Source: Oscillospiraceae bacterium
Lineage (GTDB): Bacteria > Bacillota > Clostridia > Oscillospirales > Acutalibacteraceae
Direction: 5' to 3'
DNA length: 35,478 nt
Assembly (NCBI GenBank): GCA_015066105.1
Contig: SVOY01000020.1
Location: forward strand, 1 to 35,478
Position 1 is the stretch's first letter. Every line of letters starts with the position of its first letter. Shown piece by piece: positions 23,185 through 31,204 of this stretch. The position numbers were made by a program, and so were the translations under genes. The notes beneath the pieces are model-generated. The model searched no databases. It worked only from the letters and a program-made list of their open reading frames with translations, and was not told the DNA's origin.

Positions 23185-23361
23185 ATGTCCAACCAATGCG
23201 AAACCTGCGCATACTATGACTATGATGAGGAGTATGACGAATATTACTGCACCGTCAATATGGACGAGGATGAGTTGGAAAAGTTTATGTCCGGCTCCTA
23301 TGACTCCTGCCGCTACTACTCTCCCTATGATGAATACAAAATTGTAAGAAAGCAGAACTGA
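23185..23361 (+). CDS. DUF6472-like small cysteine protein
   Basis: 58 residues, starting MSNQCETCAYYDYDEEYDEY and ending YDEYKIVRKQN. Four cysteines (CETC near the start, then two single ones) and many Tyr/Asp/Glu residues. It resembles the DUF6472 family of Clostridia, of unknown function; the Cys pattern could bind one metal ion. AAGGAG precedes the ATG. It is the first gene of a three-gene plus-strand run. Confidence 0.75.
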   Translation: MSNQCETCAYYDYDEEYDEYYCTVNMDEDELEKFMSGSYDSCRYYSPYDEYKIVRKQN

Positions 23362-23373
23362 GGTGGAAGCATT

Positions 23374-23907
23374 ATGACCGAAAAAGAAATTTATCAGGCT
23401 TACAAAATATATATGTCAAACGACGAATATGTTTTGTGGGAAGGAAAGCCCGAAAAAGGGCATCTTCTTACAACTGAAGATGCTTTCATCATTCCCTTCA
23501 GTGTTTTTTGGAGTGCCGCCGCATTTTCGTTTCTTGTAATTTCCATAGCAGAATTGGTGCTTCCTTTTTTTGCAGTCGCTTTATTCTTTTCGATAATAGG
23601 TGCTTACATTTCCGTTGGCCGTTTTATTCACAAGTCATACATACGAAAGCATACCCATTATGTTATAACAAACAAAAAGATTTTCTGTTGCTACAAGAAC
23701 AAAGTAAAAATCAGAAGCCGCCACAGCATTACTGAAATGCACCTGAAAACCTTTAAAAACGGATGTGGAAATATTGTTTTTGAAGACAACACACCCTTCA
23801 CCAAAAAAGACACCGGTCTTCTTGATTTAAACAATGAAAGAGTCTCACTTATGAATATAAAAAATGTTCTTTCTGTATATAAAATACTGGTTGAAAAACC
23901 CGACTAA
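23374..23907 (+). CDS. Bacterial PH-domain membrane protein
   Basis: 177 residues. An N-terminal soluble part contains EYVLWEGKPEKG, two adjacent transmembrane segments lie at about 40-85, and a C-terminal part begins HYVITNKKIFCCYKNKV, as in bacterial PH-domain (bPH2/YdbS-like, former DUF304) proteins. Function unknown; such proteins sit at the membrane. GAGGTGGAAGC gives the ribosome site. It lies 12 bases after the DUF6472 gene and just before the serine dehydratase. Confidence 0.65.
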   Translation: MTEKEIYQAYKIYMSNDEYVLWEGKPEKGHLLTTEDAFIIPFSVFWSAAAFSFLVISIAELVLPFFAVALFFSIIGAYISVGRFIHKSYIRKHTHYVITNKKIFCCYKNKVKIRSRHSITEMHLKTFKNGCGNIVFEDNTPFTKKDTGLLDLNNERVSLMNIKNVLSVYKILVEKPD

Positions 23908-23919
23908 AAGGTGAAAGCT

Positions 23920-25131
23920 ATGAAATCATTAAAATATCTCTACAAAATCGGAAGAGGTCCCTCCTCCTCACACACAATGGGCCCCGATAAAGCGGCCAGA
24001 TATTTCAAGGAGCGCAACGCCGATGCGGACAGCTACAGGGTAATCCTTTACGGCTCACTTTCTTCAACGGGCAAGGGCCACAAAACCGACGAGGCAATCC
24101 TTGATGTGTTTGAGGGCTGTGAAATTGAGCTTGTTTTCGGCCCACACGAAACCTATGACCTCCCCCACGAAAATACAATGGATTTCTTCGCCTATAAGGA
24201 CGGCAAGGAAATTGACTTCAAGCGTATTATGTCCGTAGGCGGCGGCCAGATTGTGGTTGAAGGCGACACCGAAACAGATGAAGAGGATATCTATCCCGTG
24301 CAGACCTTCGGCCAGATTGCGGAATACTGCAACACCCACAACATCCGCCTTTACGAATATATCGAAATGATTGAGGGTAAGGAAATATGGCCTTATCTTC
24401 ACGAAATATGGAAGGCTATGAAAAACGCCATCAATGCAGGCCTTTCCACAAGGGGCGTGCTTGACGGCGGACTCGGCGTTGAAAGGAAAGCACAGTTTTT
24501 ATATAATCAGTCGCACATTGACGAAAGCGACATTACAAGAGAAAACCGACTTGTGTGTGCCTACGCCTTTGCCGCAAGCGAGCACAACGCCGGCGGCGGT
24601 GTAATTGTTACCGCACCCACCTGCGGTGCCTGTGCCGTACTGCCGAGTGTGCTCAAATATATGCAGGATAAAAAGCATTTCAGTGATGATGACATCTGCC
24701 GCGCCCTTGCCGTAGGCGGCCTTGTGGGCAACCTTGTTAAAACAAACGCCTCAATAAGCGGCGCCGAATGTGGCTGTCAGGCAGAAATAGGCACTGCCTG
24801 CTCAATGGCTGCCGCGGCTCTTTGCGAGCTTTTCCATATGGGCATAGGTCAGATTGAATATGCCGCCGAGGTAGCAATGGAGCATATGCTCGGCCTTACC
24901 TGCGACCCCGTGTGCGGCCTTGTGCAGATTCCCTGCATTGAACGTAACGCCGTTGCCGCAATGCGTGCAATCAACGCTCTCTCACTTGCAAACTTCCTTT
25001 CAACCACCCGTAAAATCAGCTTTGACACCGTTGTTGAAACTATGTACAAAACGGGCAAGGATTTAAAGGCAATTTACCGCGAAACCTCAAAGGGCGGACT
25101 TGCCGAAACCTATTTTCAGCAGGGAAGCTGA
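23920..25131 (+). CDS. sdaA: L-serine ammonia-lyase, iron-sulfur dependent, single chain
   Basis: Converts L-serine to pyruvate and ammonia with a [4Fe-4S] cluster. The beta-type N-terminal domain has GPSSSHTMGPDKAARYF near residue 13. The alpha-type domain has the cluster cysteines in APTCGACAVLPS, GAECGCQAEIG and LTCDPVCGLVQIPC. At 403 residues it is the fused form. I use ATG 23920 (MKSLKYLYKIG), which follows AAAGGTG. A GTG at 23911 would lie on the ribosome site itself. Confidence 0.93.
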   Translation: MKSLKYLYKIGRGPSSSHTMGPDKAARYFKERNADADSYRVILYGSLSSTGKGHKTDEAILDVFEGCEIELVFGPHETYDLPHENTMDFFAYKDGKEIDFKRIMSVGGGQIVVEGDTETDEEDIYPVQTFGQIAEYCNTHNIRLYEYIEMIEGKEIWPYLHEIWKAMKNAINAGLSTRGVLDGGLGVERKAQFLYNQSHIDESDITRENRLVCAYAFAASEHNAGGGVIVTAPTCGACAVLPSVLKYMQDKKHFSDDDICRALAVGGLVGNLVKTNASISGAECGCQAEIGTACSMAAAALCELFHMGIGQIEYAAEVAMEHMLGLTCDPVCGLVQIPCIERNAVAAMRAINALSLANFLSTTRKISFDTVVETMYKTGKDLKAIYRETSKGGLAETYFQQGS

Positions 25132-25148
25132 TATGCGATAAATATAAA

Positions 25149-25203
25149 CAATAAAAGTTTTTTGATTACTTTTTTTCAAAAAAGTAATGCCTCGCGGCGA
25201 GCG
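25149..25203 (+). repeat. Post-stop two-hairpin module, copy 3 (after serine dehydratase)
   Basis: Starts 17 bases after the sdaA stop in sense orientation: CAATAAAAGTTTTTTG, hairpin ATTACTTTTTT/AAAAAAGTAAT (25165-25175 with 25178-25188), then AATGCCTCGCGGCGAGCG with a small CTCGC/GCGAG dyad. Confidence 0.82.
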
Positions 25204-25217
25204 AAAAAAGAAAATAA

Positions 25218-25254
25218 TAACACCGTTAAAGCTGATATAACTTTAACGGTGTTA
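25218..25254. terminator. Bidirectional terminator between serine dehydratase and LysR
   Basis: TAACACCGTTAAAG (25218-25231) and CTTTAACGGTGTTA (25241-25254) form a perfect 14-bp stem with a 9-base loop. U-rich runs follow on both strands (TACTTTATT on plus; TTATTTTCTTTTTT on minus). Confidence 0.85.
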
Positions 25255-25269
25255 TACTTTATTATGGCC

Positions 25270-25323
25270 TCGCCGGTCGGGCGTTACCTTTCTTGGAAGA
25301 AAGGTAACCCAAAAAGCCTTTAT
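25270..25323 (-). repeat. Post-stop two-hairpin module, copy 4 (after LysR)
   Basis: Minus-strand sense, starting 16 bases after the LysR stop: ATAAAGGCTTTTTGG, hairpin GTTACCTTTCTT/AAGAAAGGTAAC (25283-25294 with 25297-25308), then a GC-rich dyad CGCC/GGCG (25271-25274 with 25280-25283). Stem sequence differs from the other copies but the layout is the same. Confidence 0.75.
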
Positions 25324-25339
25324 TTTTATACACTACCTC

Positions 25340-26236
25340 TCATCTTTCCCCTACAAGCAGCTCAATAGCATATCTTGCATAAGGAGAAACATACTCTCCT
25401 CTTTTTGTAACAACTGCCGGCTGACGAAGCTGCACATCGTTTTTCAGCCTTTTCACAATAAGCTTGCCGTCAGCTACGGCACTGTTGACAAACTGCAAGG
25501 GCAACAGCGTTGCGCCTGCACCCGTGCAGGCAAGCTCCCAGGCCGTTGTCATATTTACCGCCTCAACGGCAATCTGCGGATATATATCCGAGGCGGCACA
25601 AAGCTTTTCAAAAAGCACGCGCATTTCCTGATTGACACCGAGTACAACAAAGGACAGTGCCTCACATTGGCTGAAATCCACTCTGTCGGCCTCATCAAGC
25701 TCAGGAGAAATGCCGCAAAGCTCCCGTGAATATACAATCGCCAGCTTGTCGGGCTCAATGGGCGTTGCATCAAGCACCGTCTCGTCAACGGGCATATTGA
25801 TAACGGCAAAATCAAATCTGCCGTCAGCCGCATCCTTACGCAGCTGGTCACTGCCCTCTTCTATAAGCCTTACCCTTACACCGGGAAATTTTTCACGGAC
25901 CCTTTTAACAACCGAGGGAATGAGATAAGCGCTTCTGAAAGGGGTAATGCCTATTGTAAGCTGACCCTTTTCGCCGGAGCGAAACTGCTCCATGGAATGT
26001 AGGAGACGGTTTTCTCTGTCAAGGAGCTTTTTTGCCTCCTTGACAAAATACTCACCCGCCGCCGTCATTTTAAGGGGAGTTTCCGTTCTGTCAAAAAGCT
26101 GAACGCCCAGCTCCTTTTCAAGTGATAATATATGCTTGCTCAGCGCAGGCTGAGAAATATTAAGCTTTTCGGCAAGATGTGAAAAGCTGCCCGTTTCAGA
26201 AAGCAAAACGGCGTACTGTAGCTGACGTTGATTCAA
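25340..26236 (-). CDS. LysR-family transcriptional regulator
   Basis: 298 residues: N-terminal winged helix-turn-helix (QLQYAVLLSETGSFSHLAEK, LNISQPALSKHILSLEKEL, residues 4-45) and a type 2 periplasmic-binding-like effector domain (from about 90, GQLTIGITPFRSAYLIPSVV). I prefer a TTG start at 26236 (reading MNQRQLQYA), which gives GGAAGGTG a proper spacing. The GTG at 26245 would overlap that site. It is divergent from the TRAP permease with about 195 bases between, so regulation of that transporter is likely (inference). The ligand is unknown. Confidence 0.9.
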   Translation of the reverse strand: MNQRQLQYAVLLSETGSFSHLAEKLNISQPALSKHILSLEKELGVQLFDRTETPLKMTAAGEYFVKEAKKLLDRENRLLHSMEQFRSGEKGQLTIGITPFRSAYLIPSVVKRVREKFPGVRVRLIEEGSDQLRKDAADGRFDFAVINMPVDETVLDATPIEPDKLAIVYSRELCGISPELDEADRVDFSQCEALSFVVLGVNQEMRVLFEKLCAASDIYPQIAVEAVNMTTAWELACTGAGATLLPLQFVNSAVADGKLIVKRLKNDVQLRQPAVVTKRGEYVSPYARYAIELLVGER

Positions 26237-26256
26237 AAGTGTCACCTTCCAAAATG

Positions 26257-26374
26257 ATTATAGTGCTGATAACATTTAGATTATATATATAATGAAAAGC
26301 AAAATCAAGAAAAAAATATAAAAATTTTAAAAATTCAAAATAAGTATTGACATTCGACCGATTTTGCATATAAT
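26257..26374. promoter_or_regulatory. Divergent LysR / TRAP promoter region
   Basis: Plus strand: TTGACA (26347-26352), 16-base spacer, TATAAT (26369-26374) for the TRAP genes. Minus strand: TATAAT (26262-26257) as a -10 for LysR with a weak -35. The A/T-rich DNA between could hold LysR-type sites (T-N11-A), but no single site stands out. Confidence 0.6.
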
Positions 26375-26431
26375 ATAACTTGTTGGTAATCAAACCTATA
26401 ACAAAAACATTATGAAAAGGAGTTTTAACCT

Positions 26432-27796
26432 ATGGAATCCTTGCTGTACTTAGGCATTATGCTGGCAGTTATCTGTATCTGGTTCCTGGCCTTCAAGCGC
26501 CCCGTTTATGAGGCAGTTCTTCTGGCCTTTATTATCCTGGTAGCTGTCACCGGCACATGGAGCAACATTTTAGTCTATATTGACGAGGGCTTGTCAACCT
26601 CCCTGCTCTATTCAATGGTTGCATTTGTTGCCATGTCAATTATTCTGACAAAAACAAAAATCGTTGACAGCTGTATCGCTGTCATCCTCTCACTCATCGG
26701 CCGAATCAGGGGCGGTGCAGGCTATACCGCAGTTATTGCAAGTGCATTTATGGGTGCACTTTCAGGCTCAGGCCCGGGTAATGTTATGGCAACAGGCTCA
26801 CTTACAATCCCCGCCATGAAGCGTACCGGCTTTCCTGCAGAGCTTGCTGCAAACATTGAAAGCAACGCAAGCTACATGGGTAATATGATCCCCCCCTCCT
26901 CAAACATTGTGGCTGCAATGGCCGCATACACAGCTTATGCTGCCGCCAACGGCCTTGAGGATGTGTCACAGGGTAAGTTCTGGTTGGTTCTCTGGGGCAT
27001 TGCAATATGGTTCGTTGCACAGCGTCTCATTATGGTATGGGGCTTCTGCAAGCACTACAAGGTTGAGCCTATGAAAAAGGAAGACCTTCCCAGCCTCAAG
27101 GAAACTCTCAGGGTCGGTTGGAAAGCAATGCTTCTTCCCGTCATCATTCTTCTCCCCTTTGTGCTTGATGCAACCCTTACCGACACCTTCTTCACAGCAA
27201 GGCTCGGTGCTGACGGTGCAAAATATCTTTCAAAGTCCGTTCTTCTTTTTGTTGCAGGTATTTCATCCATCTATTCCTGCCTTATCGTTAAGGACAAGAA
27301 AACCATTACACCTGCAAAGCTTGCAAAAATGTTTGCAGACGGCGTAAAGACTATCTCTCCCGCTATCGGCGTATGCGTATTCGGCTATATGATCGGTTCA
27401 CTGTTTGATGACCTCGGTGTTGCGGTAGCTCTCGGCGAGCTTATGGCATCCTGGAGCTTCAGCAAGCTCGGTATGGTTCTTGCAATATGTGCCATCACCT
27501 GCGTAATGGGTATGGTTGTACCCGGCTCATCACAGGTTGTTATCTTCGGACCAGTGTTCATTACCCTGCTTGCAAATGTTGGCGTAAGCCCCCTTCTTGC
27601 AGCGGCAATGCTTCCCTGCATCTGCGGTGTTATGTGCGGCATCACACCTCCCCTCGGTCTTGGTATGTATGCAGGTATGACCATTGCTCGGTCAGATTTC
27701 AGCAAAACCTTCAAGAATAATATGTGGTGGGTAGCTGCCCAGTTCATTCTTCAGGTTGCCGTTCTCATGGGCTGGCTGCCTGTTCTCGGAATATAA
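26432..27796 (+). CDS. TRAP transporter large permease subunit (DctM-like)
   Basis: 454-residue membrane protein of about 12 helices in the DctM/TRAP large-subunit family. The first conserved half-repeat is GALSGSGPGNVMATGSLTIP (near residue 110) with IESNASYMGNMIPPSS. The second half-repeat is VVPGSSQVVIFGPVFIT and CGITPPLGLGMYAGMTIA near the end. TRAP systems normally need a DctP binding protein and a DctQ small subunit. Neither is recognisable here, only a 97-residue membrane protein directly downstream. Organic acids, including sialic acid, are usual substrates of the family. The nearby NanA/AGE genes make sialate possible but are on the opposite strand. Confidence 0.82.
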   Translation: MESLLYLGIMLAVICIWFLAFKRPVYEAVLLAFIILVAVTGTWSNILVYIDEGLSTSLLYSMVAFVAMSIILTKTKIVDSCIAVILSLIGRIRGGAGYTAVIASAFMGALSGSGPGNVMATGSLTIPAMKRTGFPAELAANIESNASYMGNMIPPSSNIVAAMAAYTAYAAANGLEDVSQGKFWLVLWGIAIWFVAQRLIMVWGFCKHYKVEPMKKEDLPSLKETLRVGWKAMLLPVIILLPFVLDATLTDTFFTARLGADGAKYLSKSVLLFVAGISSIYSCLIVKDKKTITPAKLAKMFADGVKTISPAIGVCVFGYMIGSLFDDLGVAVALGELMASWSFSKLGMVLAICAITCVMGMVVPGSSQVVIFGPVFITLLANVGVSPLLAAAMLPCICGVMCGITPPLGLGMYAGMTIARSDFSKTFKNNMWWVAAQFILQVAVLMGWLPVLGI

Positions 27797-27811
27797 AGGA
27801 GGAAGAGTATT

Positions 27812-28105
27812 ATGAAAGAATTCTGTAAAAAGCTTTCCAAAATATTAAAGACCATCTTCGGCTACGGTATTATGATATCTCTGTTTGCCGGCGGCCTCAC
27901 CTTCTTCGGTTATCTTGCTGCCGTAATTATCGGCGGTGAAACTGCAGCTCTTATCTGCACGGTAATTTACAAAAACATTATCCCCGTTATCATTTACTTC
28001 TCAGTTATAATGGTGCTTCTCGGTCTTGTTGCCATGTACCTTAACGGTGAAAAGGCTCTCACTCCCGAAAAGAAGGAAGCAAAAAAGCACGAAGGCGAAG
28101 TGTAA
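27812..28105 (+). CDS. Small two-helix membrane protein paired with the TRAP permease
   Basis: 97 residues with two hydrophobic segments (about 18-42 and 50-75), a basic N-terminus (MKEFCKKLSKILKTIFGYG) and a charged C-tail (EKKEAKKHEGEV). It starts 15 bases after the permease stop with GGAGGAAG as ribosome site, so it is certainly co-expressed. I do not recognise the family. It is about half the length of a DctQ subunit (usually four helices), so it may be a reduced or unrelated accessory subunit (inference). Confidence 0.65.
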   Translation: MKEFCKKLSKILKTIFGYGIMISLFAGGLTFFGYLAAVIIGGETAALICTVIYKNIIPVIIYFSVIMVLLGLVAMYLNGEKALTPEKKEAKKHEGEV

Positions 28106-28133
28106 TCTCCCCCCACAATCGGATATTGGATAA

Positions 28134-28172
28134 AACAAGGCTCCTCACAAAAGTGAGGGGCTTTGTTGTTTT
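28134..28172 (+). terminator. Terminator of the TRAP operon
   Basis: A 15-bp stem with G-U pairs between 28134-28148 and 28153-28167, loop AAAA, core CCTCAC/GTGAGG, followed by GTTTT. Confidence 0.85.
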
Positions 28173-28177
28173 AAGTA

Positions 28178-28221
28178 AAAAAACAAGGTCACGGAAAGCT
28201 TTAAAATAATTCCGTGACCTT
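28178..28221 (-). terminator. Terminator of the sialate operon
   Basis: AAGGTCACGGAA (28185-28196) and TTCCGTGACCTT (28210-28221), a perfect 12-bp stem. On the minus strand it is followed by GTTTTTTT, so it terminates the NanA-like gene transcript. Confidence 0.85.
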
Positions 28222-28237
28222 CATTCTGATTTTATGT

Positions 28238-28302
28238 GAAAGGGGTTTTACCCCTTTCAATCCCCACAAGCTTTTGAAAAAGCTTGACCAAAACCTTTAT
28301 TG
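28238..28302 (-). repeat. Post-stop two-hairpin module, copy 5 (after NanA-like gene)
   Basis: Minus-strand sense, starting 9 bases after the gene stop. Its first 41 bases (28302-28262) match copy 1 at 40 positions. The second hairpin is GAAAGGGG/CCCCTTTC (28238-28245 with 28251-28258) instead of CGGGGC/GCCCCG, so the position is kept but the sequence is not. Confidence 0.85.
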
Positions 28303-28311
28303 TTTAGCGAT

Positions 28312-29235
28312 TCAGCAATACTTCTTAACAGCTGCCTCAACAAGCTGATAGGCCTTTTCTACCACTGCTTCATCACCTTCTTCAAGGTTAAGCAACGGAG
28401 CTCTTACACCGCCGAGCTCAAGACCTGCTCTCTTTTTAAGCACGGCCTTTGCAACGGCATACATATTGCCCACACCTGAGCACATTGTGTAAATAACCTC
28501 GTTGATGTCATCCTGAAGCTTGTGTGCGTTTTCAAAATCGCCTGCTTCAAGCATTGCATTGAGCTTTACAAAAAGCTCGGGCATTACACCGTAGGTGCCG
28601 CCGATACCGGCATCTGCACCGATGAGTCTGCCGCCGACAAACTGCTCGTCGGGGCCGTTGAATACGATAATTTCCTTACCGTTCATCTTAGCCTGACGCT
28701 TGAACATCTGAATATCCTGAATGGGCATTGATGAGTTCTTTACACCGATAACTCTGGGATTCTTAAGCATCTCATCAAAAAGAGACATTGTAAGTGAAAC
28801 ACCTGCAAGCTGAGGAATGTTGTAGATAACATAATCTGTATTGGGAGCGGCTGCAGAAATGTCATTCCAATACTTTGCTATTGCCTTTTCGGGAAGACGG
28901 AAATAAATGGGAGGAATTGTTGCAATGGCGTCAACACCAAGGCTTTCGGCGTGGCGTGCAAGCTCGCAGCTGTCCTTTGTGTTGTTGCAGGCAACGTGAG
29001 CAATGATTGCAATTCTGCCCTTTGCGGCCTCCACAACAGCTTCAAGCGTATCCTTTCTGTCCTGCACGCTGTGGTAGATACATTCACCTGATGAGCCGCC
29101 TACATAAAGGCCTGCAATGCCTTTTTCAATAAGGAACTCTACAAATGCCATTGTTCTTTCCTTTGAAATGTCGCCGTTATCATCATAACATGCATAAAAT
29201 GCGGGAACTATACCCTTATACTTTTCAAGACTCAT
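28312..29235 (-). CDS. nanA: N-acetylneuraminate lyase-like aldolase (DHDPS/NAL family)
   Basis: 307-residue class I (Schiff-base) aldolase of the dihydrodipicolinate synthase / N-acetylneuraminate lyase family. GGSSGE at 46-51 is the pyruvate carboxylate loop. The active-site Tyr138 is in YVIYNIPQLAGVSL and the Schiff-base Lys166 in VIGVKNSSM. The YNIP and GSSGE variants fit sialate lyase better than DHDPS, which usually has GTTGE and YNVP. Sialate lyase splits Neu5Ac into ManNAc and pyruvate. It follows the AGE-family epimerase by 5 bases, the expected next enzyme for ManNAc, which supports the assignment. Confidence 0.8.
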   Translation of the reverse strand: MSLEKYKGIVPAFYACYDDNGDISKERTMAFVEFLIEKGIAGLYVGGSSGECIYHSVQDRKDTLEAVVEAAKGRIAIIAHVACNNTKDSCELARHAESLGVDAIATIPPIYFRLPEKAIAKYWNDISAAAPNTDYVIYNIPQLAGVSLTMSLFDEMLKNPRVIGVKNSSMPIQDIQMFKRQAKMNGKEIIVFNGPDEQFVGGRLIGADAGIGGTYGVMPELFVKLNAMLEAGDFENAHKLQDDINEVIYTMCSGVGNMYAVAKAVLKKRAGLELGGVRAPLLNLEEGDEAVVEKAYQLVEAAVKKYC

Positions 29236-29240
29236 TTTTA

Positions 29241-30437
29241 TTAACCTCTCTTTTCAATTTCTTCTAACATTGTGTCAAGCATAATAAGACATCTGGGCAC
29301 GTGGAAGGGGCCCTTGAAGGTGGAGCCGATGCAGGCGGGAAGTGTGGGATTGCCGTCACGTCTGAGATAGCCGTACCACTCGCCGCAGGGTGCCGATGCA
29401 AAATACTTTTTGCTGTAATCAAGAAGCTTGCCGAAAATATCAAGATATTTTTCGTCGCCCGTATCTCTGTAAATCATAAGTGAAGCGATAAGTGCTTCGT
29501 TATGGGGCCACCAGAGCTTCATATCGTGCTCGTAGGCTTCGGGAGGATTGCCAAGGCAGTCGATAAAGTAAAGAATTCCGCCGAATTCCTTATCCCAGCC
29601 CTTTTCGAAGGCAAGCTCAAAAATTTCAATCGCCTTTTTGTGAAGCTCCTTGTCACCCGTTGCATTTGCTCTTTCCATAAGGAACCAGCTGCACTCAATA
29701 TCGTGACCGGGATTGACAACTCTGCCCTCGGTAACATCAAGACGGGGTGTACCGTCAAGTGCAACGGATTCAAGTGTACAGCCGAGCTCGGGCTTGAAGT
29801 GATACTTGAAAATATCGCTCACGCACTCATCGGCGCGCTCGTTGTAAAGCGCCTTGTTTTCGGGGTCAACACGAAGAAGCACCGAGGTAACATTGAGAAG
29901 AATCATCGGGATACCGAGGCCTCTGCCCGTGCGTGTTTCAGGCTCGGTCTTGGGGCCCATGCCAGTCGGGTCGGGCATACCGTGGTTGAGATTCCAGTAC
30001 ATATCGTAGGCTCTGCGTGCTCTTTCAAGATGCTCCTTTTCGCCCGTAATGCCGTAATACTCGGCATTTGCAATGCAGTAAAAGGCCTCTGAATAGCAAT
30101 ATCTTCTCTGGCGCAGGGGCTTGCCGTCCTCAGTTACGGTGAAGTAAAGTCTGTCGGGAGCATTTTTGTTTATGCAGTGCTCTTCAAGAAAGTCAAGGCA
30201 GCTCTTGCTTGCCTTAAGCCATTCTTCCTTTACACCGTAAACGTGGCAAAGGTAGCTGAAAATCCAGCCGCAACGGCCCTGCATCCACACGCTTTTATCT
30301 GTGGAGAAAATTTTGCCGTCCTTGTCAAGGCAGGTATAAACACCGCCGTGCTTTTCGTCCATACCGTTTCTGAGCCAGAAATCAGCAACCGAAGCAAGCT
30401 GCTCCTGCACCCATTTTCTTTCTTCTTTAAGATTCAT
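29241..30437 (-). CDS. AGE-family (N-acylglucosamine 2-epimerase) protein
   Basis: 398-residue (alpha/alpha)6-barrel epimerase. Family features: DKSVWMQGRCGWIFSYL near residue 47, YCYSEAFYCIANAEY near 112, VNPGHDIECSWFLMER near 240 with a catalytic His, and KLWWPHNEALIAS near 345 with another. ManNAc to GlcNAc interconversion is the classic activity. With the adjacent lyase it would give the non-phosphorylated sialate route seen in Bacteroides (NanA plus NanE-type epimerase). Other AGE members act on mannose or cellobiose, so the assignment rests partly on context. It is the first gene of the pair, with AAAGGGTGG as ribosome site. Confidence 0.82.
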   Translation of the reverse strand: MNLKEERKWVQEQLASVADFWLRNGMDEKHGGVYTCLDKDGKIFSTDKSVWMQGRCGWIFSYLCHVYGVKEEWLKASKSCLDFLEEHCINKNAPDRLYFTVTEDGKPLRQRRYCYSEAFYCIANAEYYGITGEKEHLERARRAYDMYWNLNHGMPDPTGMGPKTEPETRTGRGLGIPMILLNVTSVLLRVDPENKALYNERADECVSDIFKYHFKPELGCTLESVALDGTPRLDVTEGRVVNPGHDIECSWFLMERANATGDKELHKKAIEIFELAFEKGWDKEFGGILYFIDCLGNPPEAYEHDMKLWWPHNEALIASLMIYRDTGDEKYLDIFGKLLDYSKKYFASAPCGEWYGYLRRDGNPTLPACIGSTFKGPFHVPRCLIMLDTMLEEIEKRG

Positions 30438-30473
30438 TTAATACCACCCTTTAATTGAATGTATATTTGTTTG

Positions 30474-30502
30474 ATTATAACACAGGGCAAATAAATTGTA
30501 AA
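30474..30502 (-). promoter_or_regulatory. Promoter of the epimerase/lyase operon
   Basis: Minus strand TTTACA (30502-30497), 17-base spacer, TATAAT (30479-30474), about 37 bases before the start. Confidence 0.75.
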
Positions 30503-30504
30503 TA

Positions 30505-30541
30505 GATATAAAAAAATCACCCGACATATTTTGTCGGGTGA
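30505..30541 (-). terminator. Terminator of the GH5/SGNH operon
   Basis: TCACCCGACA (30517-30526) and TGTCGGGTGA (30532-30541), 10-bp stem, followed on the minus strand by TTTTTTTATAT. It sits just upstream of the epimerase promoter and insulates it. Confidence 0.9.
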
Positions 30542-30551
30542 GCTGATTGTA

Positions 30552-31193
30552 TCATCTGTAATCTATCATTTTTTCCACGGCATCGGCAATCACCTTGTGG
30601 CCGAGGTTGGTAGGGTGAATTCCGTCAATGGCAAGAAGCTTCGGCTCGGTTTTTTTCTGTTTTTCATAAAACACCTGCTGAAGGTCAAGAATAACTGCTC
30701 CGTTTTCCTCAGCAATGGCCCTCAGCCTTTGACGGAAATCGTCAAGGGTTTTGTGGAAGGGCAGCTTTTCCTCCACGGCATCAATCATAAAGGGCATAAG
30801 ATAAAGCACCTGAGTATCGGGGAGCTCCGCCTTTATACGGCGGAAAATCTCTTTGAAATGAGGCTCCATGGGTCTGAGCAGGGGCGGATACTGCTCGGGC
30901 ACGTAGTTTTCCCAGGCGTCGTTAACACCGATAAGCATAATAATCACATCGGGCTTAAGGCTGACACAGTCTGCTGTAAATCTGTCGTAAACGTGATATG
31001 TACGGTTACTTGCAATGCCCCTGATATCAACCCTTACATTCTTGCTGTACTCCTTGAACCGCTTTTTAAGCTGAAGGGCATAAACCCTTCTGCCCTTGAT
31101 TTTCCGTGCCATACGGGAATTGAATTTCACATCGGTTATGCTGTCACCGAGAAAAACAACACGACTGTTTTTGTTGAGAACTATTTTTCCCAT
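30552..31193 (-). CDS. SGNH/GDSL hydrolase (probable carbohydrate esterase)
   Basis: 213-residue SGNH-fold esterase. Block I is VVFLGDSITD with the nucleophile Ser18. Block III is IGVNDAW (Asn of the oxyanion hole). Block V is DGIHPTNLGH with the catalytic Asp and His near the C-terminus. Block II Gly is probably in RGIASNR. There is no signal peptide. It follows the GH5 gene by 11 bases, so deacetylation of a plant glycan fragment is a reasonable guess (inference). Acetylxylan esterases and rhamnogalacturonan acetylesterases belong to this fold. Confidence 0.87.
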   Translation of the reverse strand: MGKIVLNKNSRVVFLGDSITDVKFNSRMARKIKGRRVYALQLKKRFKEYSKNVRVDIRGIASNRTYHVYDRFTADCVSLKPDVIIMLIGVNDAWENYVPEQYPPLLRPMEPHFKEIFRRIKAELPDTQVLYLMPFMIDAVEEKLPFHKTLDDFRQRLRAIAEENGAVILDLQQVFYEKQKKTEPKLLAIDGIHPTNLGHKVIADAVEKMIDYR

Positions 31194-31204
31194 AATATTT
31201 CCTC

